A DNA stretch of 64,000 bases from Candidatus Planktophila lacus (GTDB taxonomy: Bacteria; Actinomycetota; Actinomycetes; Nanopelagicales; Nanopelagicaceae): NCBI RefSeq assembly GCF_002288385.1, contig NZ_CP016783.1, positions 1,240,001 to 1,304,000 of the forward strand. The letters are read 5' to 3'. Shown in pieces: positions 28,709-37,117 of the stretch. The notes under the pieces were generated by a model. It made no database searches, had not been told where the DNA came from, and was given only the letters and a program-made list of their open reading frames with translations. A program made the translations under genes and the position numbers. The first letter of the stretch is position 1, and each line of letters opens with the position of its first letter.

Positions 28709-29613
28709 TTCTGATCTCCTGTCATTTCAAAGAAAGTTTCTTCGAGGTTAGGTAGTTGCGGTGAAAGCTGGGTAAGTAATATTCCGGCCTCAAACGCCAA
28801 CTTATTTAGAACTCCCGCCCATTCTGCAGGTCCTTCAATATGTGCAACTCCATCGCGAATATGTGCTTTATGCCCAGCGCCTTCGGCAAGAGAAATAATT
28901 TTTTCTAAATCGCTTAACTTTTCAGTCTTAACCAGCATAAATGGTTGCTGCGCATCGAAAAGGTCTTGCATTGCGCCTGCAAAAACTACTTCTCCCTTTC
29001 GCAACATAACCAAATACTCGCTAATGATTTCTAACTCTGAAAGTAAATGTGATGAAACAAATACTGTTGTACCGCCATCTGCCAGCGAACGAAGAAGTTG
29101 GCGAATCTCTTGAATTCCTTCAGGATCTAATCCATTAGTTGGTTCATCTAAAATCAAAAGCTTTGGATTTGGCAGAAGTGCAGCTGCGATACCCAAGCGC
29201 TGTTTCATACCAAGTGAGTAAGTTTTGTACTTTGATTTTCCGCGATCAGCGAGCCCAACTTGTGCGAGTAATTGATCTACACGTTCAAGGGGAAAGCCTC
29301 CAAGGGTTGCTAGAACTTTTAGATTCTCAGCGCCAGATAGAGCTGGATAGAAAGCAGGGCCTTCGATCATCGCCCCTACTTGAGAGAGATATTTCTCTGG
29401 AGATGTAATCGGCTCACCCAAGATGCGCCCCGTGCCACCGCTAGGTGAGATAAGTCCGAGCAACATGCGGATCGTCGTTGTCTTACCAGCGCCATTTGGG
29501 CCAACAAATCCGCAGATCGTTCCGGCTGGCACCTCAAAATTGGTATGTGAAACGGCAAAGCCAGAGTCATATTTCTTACTTAAATCGCTAACGGATATCG
29601 CTAATTGAGGCAT
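28705..29613 (-). CDS. ABC transporter ATP-binding protein
   Basis: 302 residues. Walker A is GPNGAGKTTTIRML, the signature is YSLGMKQRLGIA, Walker B LLILDEPTNGLDPEG, and the H-loop is in VFVSSHLLSE. The domain order and C-terminal extension fit the DRA/CcmA-like exporters (antibiotic or lipid export) that pair with ABC-2 permeases. ATG 29613 has TATATT ending 6 nt upstream and no Shine-Dalgarno. It is divergent from metZ. Confidence 0.9.
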   Translation of the reverse strand: MPQLAISVSDLSKKYDSGFAVSHTNFEVPAGTICGFVGPNGAGKTTTIRMLLGLISPSGGTGRILGEPITSPEKYLSQVGAMIEGPAFYPALSGAENLKVLATLGGFPLERVDQLLAQVGLADRGKSKYKTYSLGMKQRLGIAAALLPNPKLLILDEPTNGLDPEGIQEIRQLLRSLADGGTTVFVSSHLLSELEIISEYLVMLRKGEVVFAGAMQDLFDAQQPFMLVKTEKLSDLEKIISLAEGAGHKAHIRDGVAHIEGPAEWAGVLNKLAFEAGILLTQLSPQLPNLEETFFEMTGDQK

Positions 29614-29619
29614 GTACTC

Positions 29620-29625
29620 AATATA
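29620..29625 (-). promoter_or_regulatory. -10 element of the ABC transporter operon, leaderless
   Basis: TATATT on the minus strand ends 6 nt before the ATG at 29613. The opposing metZ -10 begins 12 bp away, so the two promoters must share or overlap upstream sequence. Confidence 0.45.
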
Positions 29626-29637
29626 GCAATTGCACCT

Positions 29638-29643
29638 TAGAAT
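29638..29643 (+). promoter_or_regulatory. -10 element of metZ, leaderless
   Basis: TAGAAT ends 7 nt before GTG 29651, which is therefore the preferred start; the in-frame TTG at 29630 lies upstream of the -10 and would not be in such a transcript. Confidence 0.45.
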
Positions 29644-29650
29644 TCTCGGT

Positions 29651-30874
29651 GTGAGTAATGAGATCTGGGGTTATCAACCAACCAATCAACGGCCTGCACC
29701 AGATTGGGAAATCAACCCTCAAACTGCAGCAGTGCGTGCCGGTCTTGCTCGTTCTGGTTTTGGCGAAACATCTGAGGCCCTTTATTTAAATAGTGGCTTT
29801 ACATATTCCTCCGCGCAAGAAGCATTTGATGCATTCGCTGATGAGACAGATCATTACTTATATAGCCGTTTCCATAATCCGACAGTGCAGATGTTTGAAA
29901 AGCGTTTAGCAGCAATTGAAGGCGCAGAATATTGCGTTGCAACAGGTTCTGGAATGTCCGCCATGTTCGCATCTGTCGCCTGTCTTGTTAAAGCTGGAGA
30001 TCACGTAGTCGCATCAGCCGCGATGTTTAGTTCTTGCCACGTTGTGTTAACTGAGATATTGCCCAAGTGGGGCGTTACCGTAGAGCTTGTAAAAGGAAAT
30101 GACTCAACAGTTTGGGCTGCAGCGTTAAGCAAACCGACAAAAGTCGTCTTTATCGAATCTCCAAGTAATCCTTTAATGGAAATAGTTGATATCCGTATGG
30201 TTAGCGATCTGGCTCATAAAGTTGGCGCCACTGTGATCGTTGATAACGTTATGGCTTCTCCGGTTTTGCAGAAACCCCTTGAACTCGGTGCAGATGTAGT
30301 TATGTACTCCGCAACAAAACATATTGACGGTCAAGGGCGCGTACTTGCTGGAGCAGTTCTTGGTTCCTTCTCCTATATTCACGAACATTTAATTCCATTT
30401 AATCGCCACACTGGTCCATCACTAAGTCCTTTTAACGCCTGGGTGCTTTTAAAATCTTTAGAAACTATGGAGATGCGCGTTCAACGTATGTGTGAAAATG
30501 CCCATGCGATTGCTGAATTTCTAGAGACTCGCAAAGAGATTAAATCTGTTAAATACCCTGGGCTAAAGTCGCATCCAGATTATGTAACTGTTCAGAAGCA
30601 AATGACTGGCGGCGGAAGCACAATCGGGATCGAATTTGCTGGCAGCCAAAAAGATGCTTTCGCCTTTATGGATGCTCTGCGAATTATTGATATCTCTAAC
30701 AATTTAGGCGATAGCAAATCACTTATTACCCACCCATCTTCTACAACTCATCGCCGTTTAGCGCCAGATGTTCAAGCCGAGATGGGTATTACTCCTTCAG
30801 TGCTTCGCCTGTCAGTTGGGCTAGAGCATGTAGATGATTTGATAAAGGATTTAACTCAAGCCTTTAAAAGTTGA
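29651..30874 (+). CDS. metZ: O-succinylhomoserine sulfhydrylase (PLP enzyme)
   Basis: 407 residues from GTG 29651 (MSNEIWGYQPT). Makes homocysteine from an activated homoserine and sulfide by direct sulfhydrylation. Cys/Met-metabolism PLP family signatures: YSRFHNPTVQMFEKRLAAIEGAE, ATGSGMSAMF, the PLP-Lys in YSATKHIDGQGRVLAG, SLGDSKSL-like NLGDSKSLITHP, and the terminal LRLSVGLEHVDDLI. The MetZ branch is favoured by the N-terminal TAAVRAGLARSGFGETSEALYLNSGFTY-type leader. Cystathionine gamma-synthase is the main alternative. It converges on ctaB with a 19-bp overlap. Confidence 0.87.
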   Translation: MSNEIWGYQPTNQRPAPDWEINPQTAAVRAGLARSGFGETSEALYLNSGFTYSSAQEAFDAFADETDHYLYSRFHNPTVQMFEKRLAAIEGAEYCVATGSGMSAMFASVACLVKAGDHVVASAAMFSSCHVVLTEILPKWGVTVELVKGNDSTVWAAALSKPTKVVFIESPSNPLMEIVDIRMVSDLAHKVGATVIVDNVMASPVLQKPLELGADVVMYSATKHIDGQGRVLAGAVLGSFSYIHEHLIPFNRHTGPSLSPFNAWVLLKSLETMEMRVQRMCENAHAIAEFLETRKEIKSVKYPGLKSHPDYVTVQKQMTGGGSTIGIEFAGSQKDAFAFMDALRIIDISNNLGDSKSLITHPSSTTHRRLAPDVQAEMGITPSVLRLSVGLEHVDDLIKDLTQAFKS

Positions 30875-31752
30875 GCCGCAACAAGCAAAACAGATAGCAG
30901 GCTCAAGTAAGTAATAGACCATTGAAAAATTTTTCCTGCAGTTTTCTCATAATTTACTGATTTTTCATTTAAGCCACGGAGTTGAGCGGCGAAAACTAAT
31001 CCCAGTGCAACCGTAACCGCCATCGCCCAGTTCTGTAGCTCTGCATTAATTATTAGCGCTACTGACGAAGCAATCATGGCAATTGTATAGATCCACATCT
31101 GACGAAGTAGATGTGTCTTACTGGCTACAACTGGCAGCATTGGAATATGCGCGGCAGCGTAGTCATCCTTATATTTAATTGCTAAAGCCCAAAAATGAGG
31201 CGGTGTCCAGAAGAAGATAACTAGGAAAAAAGACCACGCGGTAACCGAGAGCGAATTTGTAACAGCAGCCCAACCGATTAGCGCTGGCATACATCCTGCT
31301 GCCCCGCCCCAAACAATATTCTGCGGAGTGCGCTTCTTTAGCAAAATTGTGTAAACCCAAACGTAGAAAACAATTGCAGTTGCAGTTAGTGCGGTTGTTA
31401 GCGCGTTTGTATATACCGCAAAAATTAGAAGTGATATCAAGCCAATTAAAGTTGCAAAGATTAGCGCTTCGGCTTTTGTAAGTACACCAGTTGCAAGTGG
31501 CCGCTTTGCCGTGCGCTTCATTAACTTATCTGATTCGGATTCGATCACCATGTTAAATGCATTTGCACTTCCGGCAGCGAGGGTTCCACCAATTAAAGTT
31601 GCCATGGTTAAGGTGAGTGAAGGCAGACCTTCATTTGCTAAGACCATCGAAGGAAGAGTTGAAACCAATAAAAGCTCGACTACGCGTAACTTCATGAGGT
31701 CTACAAATCCGCGAACCTTTACAGAAGGTTTTAAGCGTGAATTCGTGGACAC
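30856..31752 (-). CDS. ctaB: Protoheme IX farnesyltransferase (heme o synthase)
   Basis: About 298 residues with seven to nine membrane segments. UbiA-family prenyltransferase making heme o for cytochrome oxidase. The first Asp-rich region is NAFNMVIESESDKLMKRTAKRPLATG (key residues N, E/D, D, RT, RP), the second YKDDYAAAHIPMLPVV. GTG 31752 is chosen over TTG 31758 because a TAATCT hexamer occupies 31759-31764: the TTG would abut it, while the GTG sits 6 nt downstream in the leaderless geometry. The other cta genes are not in the window. Confidence 0.92.
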   Translation of the reverse strand: MSTNSRLKPSVKVRGFVDLMKLRVVELLLVSTLPSMVLANEGLPSLTLTMATLIGGTLAAGSANAFNMVIESESDKLMKRTAKRPLATGVLTKAEALIFATLIGLISLLIFAVYTNALTTALTATAIVFYVWVYTILLKKRTPQNIVWGGAAGCMPALIGWAAVTNSLSVTAWSFFLVIFFWTPPHFWALAIKYKDDYAAAHIPMLPVVASKTHLLRQMWIYTIAMIASSVALIINAELQNWAMAVTVALGLVFAAQLRGLNEKSVNYEKTAGKIFQWSITYLSLLSVLLVAAQLLKA

Positions 31753-31758
31753 AGGCAA

Positions 31759-31764
31759 AGATTA
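31759..31764 (-). promoter_or_regulatory. -10 element of ctaB, leaderless
   Basis: TAATCT on the minus strand, 6 nt before GTG 31752. The same hexamer precedes acs and the TPR gene. Confidence 0.45.
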
Positions 31765-31863
31765 CTCAGCATTAATGTGCCGCGTTCTCATGGTCCTCTA
31801 AGGAAGGACGCCTATTGTGCGTATTGACGCTAAAACTTGCTATCAAAGATAGGGATATGACCA

Positions 31864-32304
31864 ATGACACCTCCAAAGAAGCCTGACTGGATCGAGATCG
31901 CCGAAAACGATGGCGGTTTAAATCAACCAGCACCTAAGGCAAAGAAGAGCGGTCCAGTACTTATTGCTGCGACTGCATTGGTTCTGACTTTCGGTGGCGC
32001 TGTTGTAGCCCAAACAAATCAAGGTGGGACTGGGGATACTCAGCAGCCTCAATTGGTGCAGGCATCGCAATCAGCCACAATGGCGACTCCGGCGCTAAGC
32101 GCCGTAACGCCACAATCAACATCTCCAAATTTATCTAGTTCTGTGCAATCACCGTCGATAAAAGCTCCTTCAATTGGCAAAAACACTCTTCCGGCCATTG
32201 CTACCCCACCAAATATGAATGGCGGAGATGACGATGATGAAGATGAGGACGAAGATGAGGACGAAGGTGATGACGAAGATGATGACGACCGTGACGATCA
32301 TTAA
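31864..32304 (+). CDS. Membrane-anchored protein with extreme acidic tail
   Basis: 146 residues, not recognised. A short cytoplasmic N-terminus (MTPPKKPDWIEIAEND) is followed by one hydrophobic segment (GPVLIAATALVLTFGGAVVA), a Ser/Thr/Pro/Gln-rich linker and a C-terminal run of about 30 residues that is almost only Asp and Glu, ending DDDDRDDH. The tail should be outside the membrane if the segment is an N-in anchor, and may bind divalent cations. The gene is 18 bp upstream of the YVTN propeller gene. AGGG lies 9 nt upstream of the ATG. Confidence 0.6.
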   Translation: MTPPKKPDWIEIAENDGGLNQPAPKAKKSGPVLIAATALVLTFGGAVVAQTNQGGTGDTQQPQLVQASQSATMATPALSAVTPQSTSPNLSSSVQSPSIKAPSIGKNTLPAIATPPNMNGGDDDDEDEDEDEDEGDDEDDDDRDDH

Positions 32305-32310
32305 TGCCAG

Positions 32311-32316
32311 TAAAGT
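32311..32316 (+). promoter_or_regulatory. -10 element of the YVTN propeller gene, leaderless
   Basis: TAAAGT ends 6 nt before GTG 32323 and supports that GTG as the start. Confidence 0.4.
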
Positions 32317-32322
32317 TAGCGA

Positions 32323-33423
32323 GTGCCTCGCAAACTAGTTAAGAAGATTTCACTGGCAGTTACTTGTCTGCTCCTAACTGGCATCGCTAGCCCGATTAGC
32401 CAGGCGAATAGCCAAGATCTTTCTGCTTCGAAAAAGATCGTTTTAGTAAAAACCATTAACGGTGCGATTGCACCTAAATCGGTTGAGGCATCAAATAGCG
32501 GGCTAGTCAGCGCCCATAACATGATGTATCGCCATAGCGTGACCCTTTATAACGCGCAGACGATGGAGCTTGAAGCTACGATTCCTGATTCGGTAAAACT
32601 CTCAGATTTTGGCTACTCGAAATATTCTGGAACATATAAAGGCTCACCTGTAGAAGGCGCCTTCTCTCCTGATGGCAATTATCTTTACTTCACAAATTAT
32701 GCGATGTATGGCAAAGGCTTTAACAGAGAAGGAACCGACACTTGTTCTCCTAGCGATAACTACGATAAAAGTTTTCTATCGCGCGTAGAACTTTCAACTA
32801 AGAAAATTGATGCGATCTATCCTGTCGGTTCAGTTCCTAAGGTTGTTAAAGTCTCACCGGATAATAAATATATTCTTATATCGAATTGGTGTTCCTACAC
32901 AGTCACAATCATTTCTGTAGAAACTCAACAGGTAGTAAAAACTATAAAAATTGGTCGATATCCGCGGGGCATTGCAATCACCAGCGATAGCAAATTCGCT
33001 TATGTTGCCGAAATGGGTGGAAACCGAATCCACCAGATCAACCTGGAAGATTTCTCAGTTAACTACATACCAATTGGATCAAACCCTCGTGCAATTGTGC
33101 TCTCCCCAGATAACACAAAACTTTATGCAACTTTGAATATCTCGGGAAAAGTTATCGCTTGGGACTTAGCTACAAATAAGGCGATTAAGAGCGTGGCTAC
33201 TGGAAAATCCGCACGTAGTTTGGCGATCTCAACAGATGGCTCAGCGCTTTATGTAGTCAATTTTAGAAGTGGGACTCTATCTGTCGTCAGTACAGAAACA
33301 ATGAAAGTCTTACAGAACGTAAAAGTCTGTAGCGAACCTATCGGAGTTACTTACGATCAAACCGAATCAAAGACCTGGGTGGCTTGTTACGGCGGTTCAA
33401 TTAAAGTATTTGCACCTCAGTAA
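32323..33423 (+). CDS. Secreted YVTN/YncE-type beta-propeller protein
   Basis: 366 residues. Signal peptide (ISLAVTCLLLTGIASPISQANS) then YVTN repeat blades: 'GAFSPDGNYLYFTNYA', 'VVKVSPDNKYILISNW', 'GIAITSDSKFAYVAEMGGN', 'AIVLSPDNTKLYATLN', 'SLAISTDGSALYVVNF'. At least five blades are clear, so a six- or seven-bladed propeller is likely. Such proteins bind ligands or partners outside the membrane; no catalytic site is evident. It converges on dacB with a 23-bp overlap. Confidence 0.78.
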   Translation: MPRKLVKKISLAVTCLLLTGIASPISQANSQDLSASKKIVLVKTINGAIAPKSVEASNSGLVSAHNMMYRHSVTLYNAQTMELEATIPDSVKLSDFGYSKYSGTYKGSPVEGAFSPDGNYLYFTNYAMYGKGFNREGTDTCSPSDNYDKSFLSRVELSTKKIDAIYPVGSVPKVVKVSPDNKYILISNWCSYTVTIISVETQQVVKTIKIGRYPRGIAITSDSKFAYVAEMGGNRIHQINLEDFSVNYIPIGSNPRAIVLSPDNTKLYATLNISGKVIAWDLATNKAIKSVATGKSARSLAISTDGSALYVVNFRSGTLSVVSTETMKVLQNVKVCSEPIGVTYDQTESKTWVACYGGSIKVFAPQ

Positions 33424-34594
33424 CAACAGTTGCGCTTTCCGGTGCAGGGATAGCCAACGGCGCAGCAATCTTGGCTAGATAACGATCTAAAGTCTTGCGT
33501 GCACGATCACTTGCTGAATTAGTTCTACGAATCTTGTCGGCGATGATTACAAAAGCGTATTCACGATCTCCTGATTGCACATAGCCAGCAAGGCTTACCG
33601 TGCCGGTAAGAGTGCCGGTCTTTGCCTTAACCAAACCAACCGCATCTGGAGCCGTCTCGATATAGCGATTTCGTAGCGTTCCACTTTCTCCACCGACCGG
33701 AAGGCTCTCAATCAACCTTGAAAGAACCGGATCGGAATGAATTTTGTAGAGCAGTTGTGCAAGTGCGTGTGCAGTAACTTTATTCTGTCGCGATAAACCA
33801 CTGGCATCGATAACGACTATCTGCGCTGGATTTATCCCAAATGAAATCAAAATTTCTGCGAAGGTAACTGCTACGCCTTCATCGTTAAATTCATTGCCGG
33901 CATACTTTGCTGCGATCTTAGCCATGCGTTCTGAAAGTTGGTTATCACTCCAAAGCAAGAACCAATCAAGCATCTTTATAACTTGTGGTGATTCTGAAGT
34001 TAAAATCTCTTCGCTAACTAATGAAGTAGCCTTTTCATCGCTTACCTTGATAAATGCAGCGGTAACTCCACGTTTCTTGTAGAAGGCTTTATAACTTGCA
34101 ACTTCGTTGGCATAGATACCGTTGTAATAAACCTTTAACTTCTTTATCGAACCGCCTGAGCTCTCTTTAACTTTACTAAGGCTATTAAAGGCAATCCGTG
34201 GAAAAGAGGTGCGCTTCATCTTTGTTGCAACCCGATGATCCATCGAAATCCAAGGATCAAACTCGCCATCGATAACAATTGAATCAGGAACCGTGCCGAG
34301 TGAAACTCGAGTTGTAAAGACTTGGTCAGGCTGTAAGTGTTTTAAGGTGGCCGCGGCTGCAAGAATCTTCATTGTCGAAGCGGGCTTGCGTTGTGAAAAT
34401 GCATTTGATTCAAAGACGATCTCGCCGGTGCTTACATCAATTAACGACACCGATGGATTACTTAACTCTGGCTCTACCGCTAGACGCGAGAAAACGCTGG
34501 CTGCTGAGATGGGATCAAATGCAGAAGCGCTAGGAGTGATAGCCAATACCGCTGCGGTCAGCAGCGCAGAGCGCCTAACAAAACTATTAAACAA
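33401..34594 (-). CDS. dacB: D-alanyl-D-alanine carboxypeptidase/endopeptidase, PBP4 (S13) family
   Basis: 397 residues. Trims peptidoglycan peptides outside the membrane. Signal peptide LLTAAVLAITPSASA. Penicillin-binding motifs in order: KPASTMKI (SxxK, Ser73 and Lys76), WSDNQLSERM (SxN), and VKAKTGTLTG (KTG). TTG 34594 is the start, 8 bp after the small membrane protein gene ends, so the two are probably one transcript. Confidence 0.92.
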   Translation of the reverse strand: MFNSFVRRSALLTAAVLAITPSASAFDPISAASVFSRLAVEPELSNPSVSLIDVSTGEIVFESNAFSQRKPASTMKILAAAATLKHLQPDQVFTTRVSLGTVPDSIVIDGEFDPWISMDHRVATKMKRTSFPRIAFNSLSKVKESSGGSIKKLKVYYNGIYANEVASYKAFYKKRGVTAAFIKVSDEKATSLVSEEILTSESPQVIKMLDWFLLWSDNQLSERMAKIAAKYAGNEFNDEGVAVTFAEILISFGINPAQIVVIDASGLSRQNKVTAHALAQLLYKIHSDPVLSRLIESLPVGGESGTLRNRYIETAPDAVGLVKAKTGTLTGTVSLAGYVQSGDREYAFVIIADKIRRTNSASDRARKTLDRYLAKIAAPLAIPAPESATVVTEVQIL

Positions 34595-34602
34595 GCGCTG
34601 TG

Positions 34603-34950
34603 TTACCCAACTGTGGCGATAAGAATATTGAGAACTGTTAGGCCAATTAACGTTAGCCAGATGCTCTTCTTTAATTCGCTCTTCTTCGCGTTTATGTAGC
34701 TAAGTACCAGAATGGCTAGGACTACCAAGAGCTTTATTCCAACTTTGGTGTGATCTAAGGTCTCATCTGGTTTTGCCGATGAATAAGTACCAACCATCAC
34801 AAGACCTGCCAATAGCGCAGTCGCTGCGGAATGCATTACACCTTTAGAAAGTTTGCGAGGGCTTTTATTCCATTGCATAAGAAGCAGAATAAGAATTCCA
34901 GCGATCGCCAACATATGTGCGATATATGCGATCAGAAATACAGTCTCCAT
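34603..34950 (-). CDS. Small membrane protein, four predicted segments
   Basis: 115 residues, not recognised. Four hydrophobic stretches: FLIAYIAHMLAIAGILILLLM, AATALLAGLVMVGTY, KLLVVLAILVLSYI and IWLTLIGLTVLNILIATV. Short charged loops suggest a compact inner-membrane protein. AAAGGG lies about 9 nt before the ATG. Two 9-nt copies of GGCTAGAAA lie just upstream. It precedes dacB by 8 bp and is divergent from the TrmH-family gene. Confidence 0.65.
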   Translation of the reverse strand: METVFLIAYIAHMLAIAGILILLLMQWNKSPRKLSKGVMHSAATALLAGLVMVGTYSSAKPDETLDHTKVGIKLLVVLAILVLSYINAKKSELKKSIWLTLIGLTVLNILIATVG

Positions 34951-34989
34951 AGTTTCTAGCCCTTTCTAGCCTTTCTTGCATATTAAGTT

Positions 34990-34995
34990 TAGAGT
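34990..34995 (+). promoter_or_regulatory. -10 element of the TrmH-family gene, leaderless
   Basis: TAGAGT ends 6 nt before ATG 35002; the same hexamer and spacing precede radA. Confidence 0.45.
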
Positions 34996-35001
34996 GCGCA
35001 C

Positions 35002-35646
35002 ATGGAAATAAATACACCTGCCACGATCGGCCCAGGAGAATTTTTTCCTGTTGTAGGTGTTGGTCCTCATGAAAAACCTTGGCCAACAGGTGCTCAATAT
35101 GACTCAGAATTGCTTGAGAATGGTGATCGTCGCAATGTTCTAGATCACTATCGCTATTGGTCCGTTGAAGCAATTGTTGCTGATCTCAATACTAAGCGCC
35201 ATAAACTGCATATCGCTATTGAAAATTGGCAACATGACTTAAATATCGGTTCAGTTGTTCGAACTGCAAATGCCTTTAATGTTTCGGCCGTACATATCGT
35301 TGGAAAGCGTGACTGGAATAAGCGTGGCGCAATGGTTACAGATAGATACCTAACCGTTATTCATCACCCCACAATCGCCGACTTTGCAACTTGGTGTAAA
35401 GAAAATAACCTGCCGATTATCGGAATCGATAACGTCCCGACTTCTAAACAACTTGAAGGAGCGCAATTACCTGAATCATGTGTGCTTTTATTCGGACAAG
35501 AAGGCGCCGGAATGTCAGATGAAGGTATTGAAGTCTGCGAAGTGCTCTATGAGATACGCCAATATGGATCTACTCGTTCCATGAACGCTTCAGCTGCTGG
35601 CGCGATAGCGATGTATCACTGGGCGCTGCAACACCTACCTCGTTAA
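35002..35646 (+). CDS. TrmH/SpoU family RNA 2'-O-methyltransferase
   Basis: 214 residues. SPOUT-fold enzyme. SpoU motif 1 NIGSVVRTANAFNVSAVHIVG, motif 2 LLFGQEGAGMSDEGIEVC, motif 3 IRQYGSTRSMNASAAGAIAMY. It has a ~60-residue N-terminal extension. The target (tRNA Gm18 or an rRNA site) cannot be decided. The 3' end overlaps the convergent phosphatase gene by 12 bp. Confidence 0.9.
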   Translation: MEINTPATIGPGEFFPVVGVGPHEKPWPTGAQYDSELLENGDRRNVLDHYRYWSVEAIVADLNTKRHKLHIAIENWQHDLNIGSVVRTANAFNVSAVHIVGKRDWNKRGAMVTDRYLTVIHHPTIADFATWCKENNLPIIGIDNVPTSKQLEGAQLPESCVLLFGQEGAGMSDEGIEVCEVLYEIRQYGSTRSMNASAAGAIAMYHWALQHLPR

Positions 35647-36132
35647 CTCCTGCAGCAAACCATCTATCGCACGTTCCACCATTCCGAGAACTTCTTCGAA
35701 TGCCGAATCAGGTAGCGAATAAGGATCTGGAACTTCGCGATCGCCAGCAATTGTGTAATCAAAGTCGCGCAAGAAATGAACTTTACCGTGCAGTTCTTGA
35801 TTTTCAGTAAGCGACAAAACATTTCGGTGGTTGCTGCGATCCATCACCAAAATCAAATCAGATTTCTCCATTCGTGCAGCAGTCATTTCCGACGCGATGT
35901 GATCGAACTTGTAACCTGCTGCTTCCCAAGTTTTCTTGGAAGGTGGATTTGGACCTTCACCTACATGCCAATTTGAAGTTCCCGCACTATCGACCAGAAT
36001 TTTCGGTGCGCTCCAAGTAGAAGTTCTATTTGCTAAAACCGCTGCCGCCATTGGAGAACGACAAATATTTCCTAGACAGACCATGGTGATTAAAAGTTCA
36101 TCGCGATTTCGCAGATGAGATAAATCAGGCAC
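35635..36132 (-). CDS. Low-molecular-weight protein-tyrosine phosphatase
   Basis: 165 residues. The P-loop VCLGNICRSPMAAA gives the Cx5R signature (Cys19, Arg25), and the general-acid Asp lies in VPDPYSLPDSAFEEV. Cytosolic. The start is GTG, 7 nt after the stop of the TPR gene, so the two are likely co-transcribed. It may reverse tyrosine phosphorylation; arsenate reductase-type enzymes share the fold but differ in their C-terminal cysteines. Confidence 0.92.
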   Translation of the reverse strand: MPDLSHLRNRDELLITMVCLGNICRSPMAAAVLANRTSTWSAPKILVDSAGTSNWHVGEGPNPPSKKTWEAAGYKFDHIASEMTAARMEKSDLILVMDRSNHRNVLSLTENQELHGKVHFLRDFDYTIAGDREVPDPYSLPDSAFEEVLGMVERAIDGLLQELTR

Positions 36133-36139
36133 GAGTTAT

Positions 36140-37093
36140 TTAGTCGCCTAAATCATCCGAGACGGGGACATCTTCCATCGCCTCGCGCACAGCAACCAAG
36201 CGGCGGTCGATTTCATCTGCTTCAGCCATACGACCAAGAGCGCGAAGCACTTTGGTCATACGGGTTTCGATATCAACAATTAGTTCGAAATCCTTTGGTT
36301 CTTCTTCAGAAATAATCTGCAGAACACCATCTAACGTCGCCAGACCTTCATCGAGTTTTCCGAGTAGAACTTCGGCTTTTCCGTATTCGTAGAGCGCAAA
36401 GGTTTCACGGCGGTGATCATGGCCGGTTTCAAAGACATCGATCGCCTTGCGAGCAGCTTCGATCGCTTTTTCGCCATCGCCGAGTTCGACATAGCAAGAT
36501 GCGATCTTCTGATCACAGCGTGCAACTTGAATAACTTCTTTTTCGGTCTTAAAAATCAAACGAGCTTCTTTAAAGGTAGTAATTGCCTGGTCGTACTGCT
36601 TTAGCTCGCGATATGCGCAACCAAGCAAATGGAGATCATTAGCGGCACCGATTTGATTTCCATCAACTAAATGCTCTTGCGCACATTCATCCATGATCTC
36701 GACAACTTTTACAAAGTTCTTCGAGGCATACCACCACTCACCCAATGTGCAGGCAAGTTCTAATGAGAGTGGAGATTTGCTCTCGCGCAAAATTTCCACA
36801 GCTTTGCTCATGGCAGTGGCCGCTTCATCCATACGCTTTAACTGATTTAAGTTATAACCAATTGCAGAGTAAGCCTGCGCAAGTCCTTCGCTAGATTCAG
36901 CAGCGCCGAGTTCAGAGAAGATATCGCGCGCGGTTTCGGCAAGTGCTAAAGCTTCGTCGTACTGTCCGCGTGCAAAAATTCGCGCACTTAATTCGTAATA
37001 TGTATTTGCACGATCTGCGCCATGGACCTCTGGAATTCGATCCCAGAGCATCTCTTCGGTTACGAGCTCGTCCTGGCCTTCATCATCGCTCAT
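36140..37093 (-). CDS. Tetratricopeptide repeat protein
   Basis: 317 residues, cytosolic, almost entirely helical. Successive TPR units are visible: ADRANTYYELSARIFARGQYDEALALAE, SEGLAQAYSAIGYNLNQLKRMDEAA, NDLHLLGCAYRELKQYDQAI, RCDQKIASCYVELGDGEKAI, ALYEYGKAEVLLGKLDEGL. It probably works as a protein-interaction scaffold; the partner is unknown. ATG 37093 has TAATCT ending 7 nt upstream. It is followed by the tyrosine phosphatase gene. Confidence 0.85.
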   Translation of the reverse strand: MSDDEGQDELVTEEMLWDRIPEVHGADRANTYYELSARIFARGQYDEALALAETARDIFSELGAAESSEGLAQAYSAIGYNLNQLKRMDEAATAMSKAVEILRESKSPLSLELACTLGEWWYASKNFVKVVEIMDECAQEHLVDGNQIGAANDLHLLGCAYRELKQYDQAITTFKEARLIFKTEKEVIQVARCDQKIASCYVELGDGEKAIEAARKAIDVFETGHDHRRETFALYEYGKAEVLLGKLDEGLATLDGVLQIISEEEPKDFELIVDIETRMTKVLRALGRMAEADEIDRRLVAVREAMEDVPVSDDLGD

Positions 37094-37100
37094 GGCGGCG

Positions 37101-37106
37101 AGATTA
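37101..37106 (-). promoter_or_regulatory. -10 element of the TPR gene, leaderless
   Basis: TAATCT on the minus strand ends 7 nt before ATG 37093. Confidence 0.45.
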
Positions 37107-37117
37107 CTCTTAAATAA

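Noticed and set aside
31860-32304. Acidic GAT/GAC/GAA/GAG tract as a DNA microsatellite.
   Set aside because: Codons vary at the third base throughout, so selection acts on the acidic protein sequence more than on a simple DNA repeat.
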